DNA from: Planctomycetota bacterium
GTDB taxonomy: Bacteria > Planctomycetota > UBA8108 > JACQVS01
DNA length: 43,063 bases
Reading direction: 5' to 3'
Assembly (NCBI GenBank): GCA_028280485.1
Contig: JANQLS010000045.1
Location: forward strand, 1-43,063
Positions 37,001-43,063 of this stretch are shown in pieces. The notes beneath the pieces are model-generated. The model was given only the letters and a program-made list of their open reading frames with translations. It ran no database searches and was not told the origin of the DNA. How positions within the stretch are numbered: position 1 is the first letter of the stretch; the number at the start of each line of letters is the position of its first letter. The position numbers were made by a program, and so were the translations under genes.

Positions 37001-37042
37001 GTTGATATTCAAACGTTGACGGGCGACCCGGTGACCTTGCAT
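31058..37042 (-). CDS. 1994-residue multi-domain secreted protein (dockerin-like, PKD, IPT, ZU5-like, Gly-rich, TSP3, VCBS)
   Basis: A long signal peptide (to about residue 38) is followed by a dockerin-like double EF-hand module (41-130; DANVDGKRNLGD, DFDDSGEFDLTD, then a Pro-rich, Cys-containing tail). Next come PKD (about 133-218), two Ig/cadherin-like stretches (225-445), IPT/TIG (451-534), a bacterial Ig-like domain (535-620), a ZU5-like domain (630-760) and another IPT-like domain (765-870). A long Gly-rich region (about 930-1220) is followed by TSP3-type calcium repeats (1325-1415), a propeller-like region (1420-1650) and VCBS/FG-GAP repeats (1670-1990). GAGGGG about 10 nt upstream supports the start. 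No catalytic domain is visible, so a large calcium-stabilised surface adhesin or matrix protein is likely. The leader contains the 58-nt repeat. Confidence 0.94.
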   Translation of the reverse strand: MQGHRVARQRLNINTFLITGCFLFLGSFTFLNQHVSAQVPRFIRGDANVDGKRNLGDAVYSLFALFGDQVEPTCIDALDFDDSGEFDLTDPIASLTWQFLGGSPPPAPHTECGIDPTEDELGCEEYSLCPVNEDPSVVLTADPTFGEAPLEVQFDASNAEDTDGEIVSFTWDFGDGSDPQELEAQTSYSYEAAGDYTVTVTVTDNEGGTATDDVLIRVDPPVSRPQVTQLLIEEELVRGEIATLSFDWEDDEEDIAIVRFGLEDELQTQNEEVSAKLFGIEGMSGSTQFEIPTSEFPFGIVTIRVQLVDAVGNEGNTAEATLNIIAGNAGGNAPTISQFDASIPQQNRPTNPHSLVKVPLNLTYEDLDGDAAWMRVGIQQPGEDLIVNEFSLEAFNLPGDNATLERNFFEFSSESTLGTYNFELTIIDQNANVSTTETTSVELVESGGSIVVDITSFNPPTGGAGTLVTIEGIGFDADNLEQNVIELNSTILPIQSITEDTIEVEIPAGSETGAFIISNRNGRAVAPTQFVVPPSITLSPETTKVSIENTIEFDALVIPIAGSTLEWSVDGIVGGNATVGTIDQNGVYTAPDDIPNPPTVDVSAVLVGDEAIIGSATVEICPPASYPGEAEILRSVGGRVISEDGFATIIIPPLALPETTVITIETHPISLLPPAPDDERIFSSIEFGPDGLVFDAPVTIVMPLTNYLPPGTELTLAYFDEGDDEWVEEGVAIVNENGNRAVATITHFSNWISFMDQTEPDLPAPVISSIESPLETDDLVNPGYEEGRKVPFRITGLRLTPDLIATVVDENGDEDTRFSVGTLYTLNNNAGVAVQIPVLEDLDPDPLGGLVRYLRLTRPNGEFDEESFTVLGLPELFVPENSTINLFGDLRYSRVIIDGTVVVPNREELNIEVTNYIEVSGRIDAEGVPGADAHLTTGAPNNSEGGHGSGGDGRRDNGCFHDIFSIFCDDWDESEPENFGNHGNYCKGFPADFPRQRQSCDPLTGSGRTEPEGLGGWPGFNFGIDVGDLLDLALCVDGDIEACISFGLEVATIVDGISNLATERFIGGRGFGAVRTFQPGPNDDISSDGGGGGGGSRFSIDAVVAACRLYGGGGGAGGSGGRPVRILTPGNATITGSISTMGGDGGDGSTDGILQFDVFFSFATIGDEVPFIPAAPGGGGGGGRGGDLMLQASTGLENPNPNSLRAHGGESGEGGVTFVDPVNGNWSTSFQFNPASNGPIGLYRVRGPILDPTEIGFMVTNRLLLNVTPIRSGGASITPENQSTVNYDFTGGVSKQIQLGQGFNRVVDPTTIEFLVKQVLVLAPDRDGDGLSDDDETQLTNTDPDNPDTDGDGLNDGHEVAVGTEPLNPDTDQDGIPDGPELTGLGLSPLHEDSDGDNHSDGAEIILGTNPLLSGSFPTELPNGTILVQSGRSLYVLDEANARTGKLGDLPGLTLGFGHAFDNAGQYFMSPQIPAELVEADPFTAALGTTRGPLETAGNETRLTYQLSYHPGEGVFFGSWSLFAPTNQLLTIDPATGLVTDLGALQSGPIHGVLVFKDQRLLVAIKKDDTTDTLVELDPTDGSEIQVIGDIGFPGIFGLLEKSDGTLLGLSTTLPNQNETKMVNIDPDTGVGTLTDIILGRRYFSLARKEQVGGGCGPLSFGGHHDAGSFLAGLGLGDSDNDGKADVFACRHVNSAVISYTDFDGTDFTVGNIVASEPHDAVVARFDNTSAAGGKDIAIAATGADEINIKFFDGGTLDISHVDDGSPTTLKTGDFNDDGNLDLLARSEDSISIYHGDGAGGFTHAYVLTEYNEGVTVGDFNGDGRDDFAYIAWDLVTYLSNAGGGFTQDQYLSVDAGFYSVSTGDINGDGITDITGTGLERLRYYVYIGNGDGSFPPEYYIDAPGDHYPYRHAVGDITGDGYDDIISLDQNEPRFAIMKGDAAGTLTALDPFYYETEAYPVAVKLDDVDGDGSLDIAVASDQGEAITIWLNSCP

Positions 37043-37066
37043 GTTAGATTACCCCTCTTATTGGCA

Positions 37067-37258
37067 CGATCTCTTGGAGATCGGCAGATAAAAGATTGGA
37101 ATAAATAATTAGTTCCTGTTGAATAAACAGGAGCTAAGCCGAGTTGGGATCAACTCGGCCGCGAACTTAGGGTCGGAGACCCTATGTTTAGCGGAGTGAA
37201 AGCAAATCTATGATTTGCTGGAACGGTTGAAGTTGCCTCCGAAGGAGCAAGATTCAAC
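37067..37258. other. Run of six consecutive stem-loops upstream of the giant surface-protein gene
   Basis: Six hairpins lie in about 190 nt, ending 24 nt before the gene: 37067-37083 (CGATCTC/GAGATCG), 37110-37136 (TAGTTCCTGTT/AACAGGAGCTA), 37138-37159 (GCCGAGTTG/CAACTCGGC), 37168-37184 (TAGGGTC/GACCCTA), 37201-37219 (AGCAAATC/GATTTGCT) and 37226-37258 (GTTGAA outer, TTGCCTCC/GGAGCAA inner). None has a long T-run. It could be a structured 5' leader, an independent RNA, or a chain of palindromic repeats. Confidence 0.6.
37106..37163 (-). repeat. 58-nt hairpin repeat, copy 1
   Basis: Identical at 57 of 58 positions to 43001-43058; the single difference (37133 G versus 43028 A) falls in a stem and keeps pairing on the plus strand (U·G versus U-A). 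It contains two hairpins and lies 63 nt upstream of the 1994-residue gene. Confidence 0.9.
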
Positions 37259-37614
37259 TGAATCTAATTAGATCTAAAGTGTTAATAGACCTTGAGCGGA
37301 AAAACCATGAATCCCCACAATTGGCATTCAAATGGTTACGCTTAAATATGAGAATTGTCGTTCGACCCTAACGTATAAATTATAGAATTAAATTCAGCTG
37401 AGCTGAAGGCTATAAATTAAGAGTCCTGATTTCTTTAAATGAGGAGCAGGCGAAATATTTAACGTTTCACTGAGAGAGAAACGGGGGGTGAAGTTTCAGT
37501 TGCTGGTATTTAAATTTAGGTGAATTGTGTGAGTGAGTTGAAAGCCTATTATTTATAGGTTTATAGCTAAAGGGCTTAAGTTGCAGGAGTGAATGGAGTT
37601 GAATTTAAAGAAGT
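37259..37614. other. AT-rich intergenic stretch, no gene
   Basis: About 355 bp hold no credible reading frame. A hairpin AAGCCTAT/ATAGGTTT lies near 37544-37564. Otherwise nothing was recognised. Confidence 0.6.
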
Positions 37615-37657
37615 AAAAAAGCCGCACGTCTTCGATCAGGAGGCGTGCGGCTTTTTT
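37615..37657. terminator. Bidirectional intrinsic terminator after the DUF1552 gene
   Basis: A 14-bp stem (37615-37628 with 37644-37657; GCCGCACG/CGTGCGGC core) has A- and T-runs at its ends and lies 26 nt past the DUF1552 stop on the minus strand. Confidence 0.88.
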
Positions 37658-37683
37658 TTATTACTCGATAGAAAACTTTTAAT

Positions 37684-39003
37684 TTATGAAAGATCTAAGG
37701 CTCCACCTTTACAGAAAACGGGGTTTCCGAAGGTGTCGATCTTGTGATCAAAAGAGTGAGCTAAAGACATCAAGAAGCGATTGTGAGGGACGCGTCGCAA
37801 TTTAAGTGAACGCCCCATCTTGAATCCTAAGCCTTCTCCGACGAGAACAAAAGGAATGTTGCTTAAGGTGTGGGAGTTACCTTTACCAAGTTCGTTCGTC
37901 CAAATGATCGTTGTGTTATCTAGCAATGAACCCTTGCCACCAGGTTCGGGAGTGCTGGCTAACTTGTTGGCCATATAGGCAAGTTGTTCGGCGTACCATT
38001 TGTTGATACGAGTTAGTTTGGCTTGCGCATCTTTGTCACTGTCAGGTTTATGCGAAAGTTGGTGGTGGCCTTCTTCTACACCTAACCACTTCATTCTGGC
38101 GTTACCGACCGAATGAGTGAATTGGAAGGTTGACACGCGAGCGAAGTCAGCAGCAAAAGCAGAGACGAGTAGGTCGATATTCATCTTCGAGATTCGAGGC
38201 ATGTTCTCGTTTTTCTCTTCGATGCCAGGATCGAGTTCCGGAACTGCATGTCCGATGAGTTTGGTATCGACTTGGAGTTCCTTTTCCATCTCTCGAACAC
38301 GCTGGGCGTGTTCGTCGAGGAGATGTTGGTCTTCCTTGCTCAACTCTTTGCGTAACTTTTTAAGATCAGCTTTTAAGTCATCTAAGATGCTCTTCAAGGA
38401 TTCACGGTCTTTCATTTTTCCGTAAAGCTTGGAGAACATTTGGTAAGGATCATCGATTGGGGCGATGGGTTGATTCGGACCAGCGTAGGACATGCGAGTC
38501 CAGGTATCCGCTCGGTCGCGAACTAAAACACCAAACTCAAGAGATCCAAATCGAGTGCGTGTTTGGGGATCTTTTTGAAGCTTATTCTTGATCTCTTGAT
38601 CGATCGAGATTCCGCTCGACCAACCCGCAGGAGTGTGGGAGCCACCCTGAATGTTACCGGGGAAGAGTTCGGCACCTGTCATCAAGCAACCGATGCCTCT
38701 CATGTGGTTGTCACCATCACCACGAATCTTACTGTCTAAGCCATGGATGATTAGAGTGCGGTCTTTCAAAGATTGCAAAGGCTTCAAGCTTTCCTTCAGG
38801 GTAAAGTTTGAACCTTTTTCATCGGGCCAAAAATTCTTGGGCACGATCCCGTTTGGACTGAACATGACGATCAGTCGTTTGCGTTGTTGAGGGTTGACCT
38901 CTTTAGCAAATGCAGGGCTTGAAAGATTGAAGAGGAAGGGAGCTGCGGCTGCGCTAATGCCCATATCCCTAATGAATTCGCGACGCGTTCGTTGACTTGA
39001 CAT
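37684..39003 (-). CDS. DUF1552 exported protein
   Basis: 439 residues of the DUF1552 family (PF07586), commonly found beside DUF1592-type proteins in PVC bacteria and myxobacteria, as here. The N-terminus is a twin-arginine signal ([21 protein letters not shown]). Family segments include [55 protein letters not shown] and [25 protein letters not shown] central helical stretch (about 195-260) looks like a coiled coil. The fold is related to the DUF1501/sulfatase superfamily; the reaction is unknown. The start at 39003 is chosen because the signal follows it; 24 additional residues upstream are not needed. It is 259 bp from the upstream partner gene, with hairpins in the gap. Confidence 0.93.
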   Translation of the reverse strand: MSSQRTRREFIRDMGISAAAAPFLFNLSSPAFAKEVNPQQRKRLIVMFSPNGIVPKNFWPDEKGSNFTLKESLKPLQSLKDRTLIIHGLDSKIRGDGDNHMRGIGCLMTGAELFPGNIQGGSHTPAGWSSGISIDQEIKNKLQKDPQTRTRFGSLEFGVLVRDRADTWTRMSYAGPNQPIAPIDDPYQMFSKLYGKMKDRESLKSILDDLKADLKKLRKELSKEDQHLLDEHAQRVREMEKELQVDTKLIGHAVPELDPGIEEKNENMPRISKMNIDLLVSAFAADFARVSTFQFTHSVGNARMKWLGVEEGHHQLSHKPDSDKDAQAKLTRINKWYAEQLAYMANKLASTPEPGGKGSLLDNTTIIWTNELGKGNSHTLSNIPFVLVGEGLGFKMGRSLKLRRVPHNRFLMSLAHSFDHKIDTFGNPVFCKGGALDLS

Positions 39004-39082
39004 ATTCGATTTCTCTCCGAAACCGGTTTCTCTCTTACGGATCATCGGCAGAGTAATATCTACCGATACTTGCAATTTAATA

Positions 39083-39170
39083 TTGAGGGTTCACTGAGGC
39101 TTCGTCTTCAGTGGCTCTCAAAACGTTTACCTGTTTAAAAGTACTCCTTAGAAGGGGCTTTAAAACAGGT
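39083..39170. other. Two tandem stem-loops in the gap upstream of the DUF1552 gene
   Basis: The first pairs TTGAGGGTTCACTGA (39083-39097) with TCAGTGGCTCTCAA (39108-39121) imperfectly. The second pairs ACCTGTTTAAAAG (39129-39141) with CTTTAAAACAGGT (39158-39170) with one mismatch. No T-run follows. They may be leader or processing structures between the two co-directional genes. Confidence 0.45.
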
Positions 39171-39262
39171 CACTATCATACCAAGGCTTTGTTTGATTTG
39201 CGAAATCGATAACCAGCAAAGCCCACTTGCAAGGATCATCATTCCTTGCGGAAAATCTCTCA

Positions 39263-41605
39263 CTAAAATGCCATCGGGCCTTTCCCCGAGCTTGTTGGGG
39301 AAGCCGCAAAATTGATGATTCCTTCTAATGCCGACCGGCTGGCAATTTCAGCTAAGAGCTTTTGAATATTATACTTATCGTTTTTGAATTGGCGCCTGAA
39401 TTCACCGGGCGTGTCTTTCCCGTAAGCCAAAATCGGCTGTTGAACCAAGTGATGGAACACTTGAGTGATGAACGAAGTTTGTACTTCTTCGTGACCCCTC
39501 AAAAACGTTGCAAGAGAGCGTGCGCCTTCAAATTTTTGCTGATTACCGGACGGTAGAAGGTAAGACCCACTCTCATCGATAGGGCTGCCATTGTCTTTTG
39601 AACGGTGACGTCCAACGGCATCGTAGCTCTCTAATGCGAAGCCCAGTGAATTGATTTTCTCATGACAACCCATACAAAACTGGGGTCGAGTTTGGAGCTC
39701 GAGACGTTGACGGGTTGTTAATTTGGGATGAAGTTCAGCAGCGACCGGAGTAAAAGCTTCCGGTGGAGGATGCAAAATATTACCCAGGATGTTTCGTAAC
39801 AAAAACACTCCGCGGTGAACCGGCGAACTTGCATCGTGGTAGGCGAGATTGGCAAGGATATAAGGTTGAGTGATCAAGCCTTGCCGATGACCTTTGGTGA
39901 TCTCCATCTTTTCAAAGCCTTCGCCTTTAGGTTCAGGGAATCCATAGAACTTGGCGATTCTTTTATTCACATAGAGACTTTTACTTTCAAAGAGTTCTTT
40001 GAAATTTGACGATTTGCTCCAAATCACACTTTCAACAAACTTCACCACCGACTCTTCTAAGTCGTAAGCGAGAGCATCATTAAATTCTGGGAATAGCTTT
40101 TTGCTTTTACTCAATTCTCCTCGAATGCCGATTTCGAGCCAATGATGGATGAAACGCCTCATTTTCAATTTGGCTTTGGGATTCTTCAGCATCCTCAAGG
40201 CTTGTTCTTTAATTTGTTCTGGAGTGCTTAGGCGGTTCTCTTTTGCCGCTCTGAGCAAAGTTTTGTCTGGAATGGAATCCCAGAGTGAATAAGAGAGACG
40301 ACTCGCTACTTCATAGGGGCTCGCGTTTTCTTTGGCTTGATTGAGGTACAAAAATCGAGGCGAACTGAGCACCATAATCAGAGATCTCTTTAAACCTAAT
40401 TTAGGACTGGGCGCTTTATTGAATTGGGCAGCAATATAGAGTTTCTTTTCAACGCTTTTTAATGGGCGTCTAAAAGCACGTTCAGCGAATTCTTCAGCGA
40501 ACTGAATGAGCTTGTTTTTGAAGTCTTTCGATCCTTTTTTTGCATTAGAAAGTTCCGCTAGGTGATCCAAGATATAGTTAGAAACTTCTATTGCAGCCGA
40601 GGTATTGGCTTCGGCCCACGCTTTTGAAATTGAAGTTCCTCGAGTGAATCCCGTGCTGGAATCATCAGGAGGAAAAGTTGTTTTTCCCACAAAGAATTCC
40701 GCTCCGCGATTGGGCTGTAAGTAGTGACTCGGTATGAGTTCTAAAGCACCGTGCGGTTTCTTCCACCAAAGTTCGATGAAGGCTTCAACGGGTTTCGCGT
40801 TATTCTTTTTATTTCTTACGCCTTGGGTATAGGCAGAGAATTCGAGTTGAATGGAGTAATCTCTCCCCCCGAGAAGGAAGAGCGATTTTTTGAAAGAAGT
40901 GTCGCTTCCAGACTTGACCCAACGATCCATCAACGGTTCTCGCATGTCGTTGATCCACAGCTTCATGCCGTGGTCGGTCTTGACGATGAAATCATAAATC
41001 CCGGTTTTTGGGGCATGAACACGACCCTGCCAACGAGCTGAAAATCCATTAGGATTGAGTTCTTTAGGAGCGGGCTGATCTTTGTTAACTCGGAATCGAA
41101 CTTTCGAATCTATTCGTTTGATTCGGCTTTTTCTTCCCGGAGTGCGGTCATTAAAGTATTCACCCACCAATCCGCTATCTTTGGCTCGAGGGGGAATCCA
41201 GCGAAAGTGATGAACTAAATCTGAAACACTGTTTTGATATTGAACTCCAGTTAATCGAGCAAGGTCGATCGTTGCCGGTCGATTTCGAGTTTGAGCAATT
41301 GGCGAATAAAACTCGTAGTAAACATATTTAGCAACTTTTACGGCATCATCGCCTTGAATCAGTTCAGGCTTTTCTTCCGGCATATACTTTTCAATATACC
41401 GGCTCAGTTTTGGGATCGACATTTCTCCCACTAGAGGCCGTTTGTATTTGCCTTTAACGCCTTCGCCATTTTGACCGTGACAAGAAGCGCAGGATTTATT
41501 GTAGATGGCCTTTCCTGCTCCTTCATCGCTTGAAAGGGAAGAAGATCCTAGAGAGAAGATCGAAAGCGTAAGGAGAAAGGCGAAGGTGTTTAAGCGTGTA
41601 GACAT
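39263..41605 (-). CDS. PVC-type cytochrome c with DUF1587/PA14/DUF1595/DUF1592/DUF1588/DUF1585 domains
   Basis: 780 residues. A signal peptide (1-25) leads to a cytochrome c domain with CASCH (Cys39, Cys42, His43) and likely axial Met75 (KYMPEE). A DUF1587-like motif (LARLTGVQYQNSVSDL, 115-130) is followed by a PA14-like beta domain (about 145-290; GLVGEYFNDRTP, FSARWQGRVHAPKTGIYDF). Then come DUF1595 and DUF1592 (about 370-560), DUF1588 with a second CxxCH (FCMGCHEKINSLGF) and DUF1585 at the end. The protein is periplasmic and probably redox-active with two haem sites. Its partner is the DUF1552 protein downstream. PA14 is usually a carbohydrate-binding module, so glycan contact is plausible. 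Confidence 0.95.
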   Translation of the reverse strand: MSTRLNTFAFLLTLSIFSLGSSSLSSDEGAGKAIYNKSCASCHGQNGEGVKGKYKRPLVGEMSIPKLSRYIEKYMPEEKPELIQGDDAVKVAKYVYYEFYSPIAQTRNRPATIDLARLTGVQYQNSVSDLVHHFRWIPPRAKDSGLVGEYFNDRTPGRKSRIKRIDSKVRFRVNKDQPAPKELNPNGFSARWQGRVHAPKTGIYDFIVKTDHGMKLWINDMREPLMDRWVKSGSDTSFKKSLFLLGGRDYSIQLEFSAYTQGVRNKKNNAKPVEAFIELWWKKPHGALELIPSHYLQPNRGAEFFVGKTTFPPDDSSTGFTRGTSISKAWAEANTSAAIEVSNYILDHLAELSNAKKGSKDFKNKLIQFAEEFAERAFRRPLKSVEKKLYIAAQFNKAPSPKLGLKRSLIMVLSSPRFLYLNQAKENASPYEVASRLSYSLWDSIPDKTLLRAAKENRLSTPEQIKEQALRMLKNPKAKLKMRRFIHHWLEIGIRGELSKSKKLFPEFNDALAYDLEESVVKFVESVIWSKSSNFKELFESKSLYVNKRIAKFYGFPEPKGEGFEKMEITKGHRQGLITQPYILANLAYHDASSPVHRGVFLLRNILGNILHPPPEAFTPVAAELHPKLTTRQRLELQTRPQFCMGCHEKINSLGFALESYDAVGRHRSKDNGSPIDESGSYLLPSGNQQKFEGARSLATFLRGHEEVQTSFITQVFHHLVQQPILAYGKDTPGEFRRQFKNDKYNIQKLLAEIASRSALEGIINFAASPTSSGKGPMAF

Positions 41606-41701
41606 AACAAACGGGCTACAATCGAAGGAATGGTTGGGAGTTGACTGGTGAACTTTGAAGGACTGAAAAGCTATTTCAGTACAGTATTTAAGTTCTCGGT
41701 C

Positions 41702-41750
41702 TCTAACTAACTGTGCGTAAGCAAGTGCATTTTTGAGCGCAGTTGTTAGA
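41702..41750. other. Weak imperfect inverted repeat in an intergenic gap
   Basis: TCTAACTAACTGTGCG (41702-41717) and GCGCAGTTGTTAGA (41737-41750) pair with bulges. They lie in the 245-bp gap between two leftward genes, which otherwise shows nothing. Confidence 0.25.
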
Positions 41751-41850
41751 AATTCTTTAGTCCACTCGGGTCAATTCTTCAATTATAGCCCGTATCGATT
41801 CTAAAAACTTTAAACTAAAAGCTGTTTAATTTGTCGCAGAAGCGTGGATC

Positions 41851-42969
41851 TCACTCTAAGCAAGGCGTTAAGCCATCAGGAGTTGGATCGAAGCCAGGAT
41901 TGGGGAACGGCGCTGGAGGTGGAGAGGCCCCCCGGAAGAGATAGGAGAGAGCGTAAACGACATCACTGATATCTTTTCTTCCGTCATCGTTAACATCCCG
42001 AGCATCTTCACAGGGAGCGAGGGCTTGGATGCCCTGAAAAACTTCCTGAAGAATTCCGATGGGGTCGGCGATGTCAATGCGAGCATCGTCGTTCACATCC
42101 ATTCGTAAAAACTGTTGGAACGGAGGATCGTCGGGCGGAGGATCTACCGTAAAGGTGACAAAGGAACCTACGTATTGAAGGCTTCCATTTTCAGGGCTTA
42201 CCTGCACTGCGATTCCATCATCGGTTAAGACCATCAAATAACCCGATTCGGTAATGACCACGATTTCAGTGTCTCCATCTTGATCAAGATCACCGATGCG
42301 TAAACTCGTGGCATCGATATCTGCGAATGGAAATTGCAAACCCGTTCTCGGATTGAGAAAAATGACGAAGCCCGTCTCCGTCACCATGAAGACTCCGGGT
42401 TTGCCGTCGGCCGCGGTTTTCCCGACTTCCAGATCTTTGATGGTTCCATTGGTTGAGATCAAGGTGGAGGTGCCTAAGTCGAGATCGACCTTAAACACTC
42501 CGATCCCCGCTACAGAGGCGACCACTTCGTCAATACCATCGTCATCGACATCTCCCGTTGCGACGGCCACTGGAGCGAGGTCACTCACATAAGTTGAACC
42601 CAGCGTTCGGTCCACATGAAAGATTCCGCCTCCCGGAGGTGCGAACACGGGATGCCCAGTACTGTCGGCTGGTTTGATCAAAGCGGAGAGGGCCCGAACG
42701 GGACTTCCTTGTAGCAAGTTAAAAGTTGTGGTGGGTGGAATGAAGTCATAGAGCCCGGAAACGGGGTATCCCACCGCCCAGTCTTCAGCATTACCCGGAC
42801 CGTTGGACAGAACTGCTAATTTGTTCGAGGGCGGTCCGATGATGATGGTTCCATCATCTTGGATGGCCAAACGATCTGCATGGAGCGGATTGAGAAGGCA
42901 GACAAATCCCAATATCAAAAAGAGAGATTTCCAGCTTCGAGTTGAGTTGAAGCGTTGTTGTAGCATCAT
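41851..42969 (-). CDS. Secreted FG-GAP protein with C-terminal dockerin-like module
   Basis: 372 residues. A signal peptide (to about residue 31) precedes FG-GAP-like propeller repeats (for example GDVDDDGIDEVV at 139-150 and GDLDQDGDTEIV at 226-237). A dockerin-like double EF-hand module (about 287-372) closes the protein, with loops DVNDDARIDIAD and DVNDDGRKDISD and the Pro-rich, Cys-terminated tail SPPPAPFPNPGFDPTPDGLTPC. This module is clearly homologous to the N-terminal one of the 1994-residue protein. Its leader contains copy 2 of the 58-nt repeat. AAGG about 14 nt upstream gives weak support for the ATG; a second ATG follows directly. No cohesin is in the window, so the binding partner is unknown. 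Confidence 0.92.
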   Translation of the reverse strand: MMLQQRFNSTRSWKSLFLILGFVCLLNPLHADRLAIQDDGTIIIGPPSNKLAVLSNGPGNAEDWAVGYPVSGLYDFIPPTTTFNLLQGSPVRALSALIKPADSTGHPVFAPPGGGIFHVDRTLGSTYVSDLAPVAVATGDVDDDGIDEVVASVAGIGVFKVDLDLGTSTLISTNGTIKDLEVGKTAADGKPGVFMVTETGFVIFLNPRTGLQFPFADIDATSLRIGDLDQDGDTEIVVITESGYLMVLTDDGIAVQVSPENGSLQYVGSFVTFTVDPPPDDPPFQQFLRMDVNDDARIDIADPIGILQEVFQGIQALAPCEDARDVNDDGRKDISDVVYALSYLFRGASPPPAPFPNPGFDPTPDGLTPCLE

Positions 42970-43000
42970 TTGAATTCGACCTTGTTGAATTCTGATCTGT

Positions 43001-43058
43001 TAATTAGTTCCTGTTGAATAAACAGGAACTAAGCCGAGTTGGGATCAACTCGGCCGCG
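43001..43058 (-). repeat. 58-nt hairpin repeat, copy 2
   Basis: 57/58 identical to copy 1 at 37106-37163 and in the same orientation, 31 nt upstream of the second dockerin-like gene. Pairing in the first hairpin is perfect here. The window ends 5 nt later, so it cannot be seen whether further hairpins follow. Confidence 0.9.
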
Positions 43059-43063
43059 GACAT

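Noticed and set aside
37106..43058. 58-nt repeats as integron attC sites or a CRISPR array
   Set aside because: There is no complete pair of RYYYAAC/GTTRRRY boxes, no integrase, only two copies, and no spacer-repeat periodicity.

Overview
The window looks like a chromosomal segment of a member of the PVC superphylum, most probably a planctomycete. The evidence is the protein repertoire: a type I sulfatase, a DUF1080 protein, a PEP-CTERM protein, a DUF1549/DUF1553 + DUF1501 gene pair, a DUF1592-family + DUF1552 pair, a TIGR02604-type dehydrogenase fused to cytochrome c, VCBS/FG-GAP proteins, and dockerin-like EF-hand modules ending in Pro-rich, Cys-bounded tails. I saw no rRNA, tRNA, CRISPR array, transposase, integrase or phage gene. 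Almost every product carries a signal peptide, lipobox, twin-arginine signal or membrane segments, so this is a 'secretome' neighbourhood. Clear Shine-Dalgarno sites are present for some genes and absent for others, and several starts are TTG or lie downstream of the longest reading frame.

Layout, left to right. 1-3.4 kb: the start of a threonine dehydratase-like gene cut by the window edge, a sulfatase just upstream of it, and a divergent DUF1080 gene closed by a perfect bidirectional terminator. 3.5-5.5 kb: a very acidic secreted protein and a PEP-CTERM protein. 5.8-10.3 kb: a three-gene ABC-2 exporter-like operon (membrane-anchored periplasmic protein, ATPase, duplicated permease). 10.3-13.5 kb: a leftward four-gene operon (aldo/keto reductase, ThuA-like lipoprotein, secretin-N-domain-like lipoprotein, beta-barrel-like lipoprotein). 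13.7-21.8 kb: a VCBS protein facing a two-gene operon of a VCBS/CBM-like protein and a 1700-residue fusion protein. 22-30.9 kb: a small acidic protein, a metallophosphatase with altered active-site motifs, the DUF1549/1553-DUF1501-WD40 operon with a structured leader, a small membrane protein and a PQQ-like propeller. 31-43 kb: a 1994-residue multi-domain surface protein, the DUF1592-family + DUF1552 pair, and a second dockerin-like/FG-GAP protein.

How the genes may fit together (inference): sulfatase, DUF1080 (3-keto-disaccharide hydrolase family), ThuA, aldo/keto reductase, sorbosone-dehydrogenase-like propeller and c-type cytochromes fit extracellular or periplasmic breakdown and oxidation of (sulfated) sugars. 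The VCBS, dockerin-like, TSP3 and PA14 modules would supply surface attachment or calcium-dependent structure.

The strongest non-coding signals are (i) a 58-nt hairpin-rich sequence repeated 57/58 just upstream of both dockerin-like genes, 5.9 kb apart, with one copy inside a run of six consecutive stem-loops; (ii) a 123-bp nested palindrome between two convergent genes; and (iii) an 81-nt three-way-junction fold followed by a T-run in the leader of the DUF1549 operon. No complete defence or mobile system is visible, and I do not claim one.
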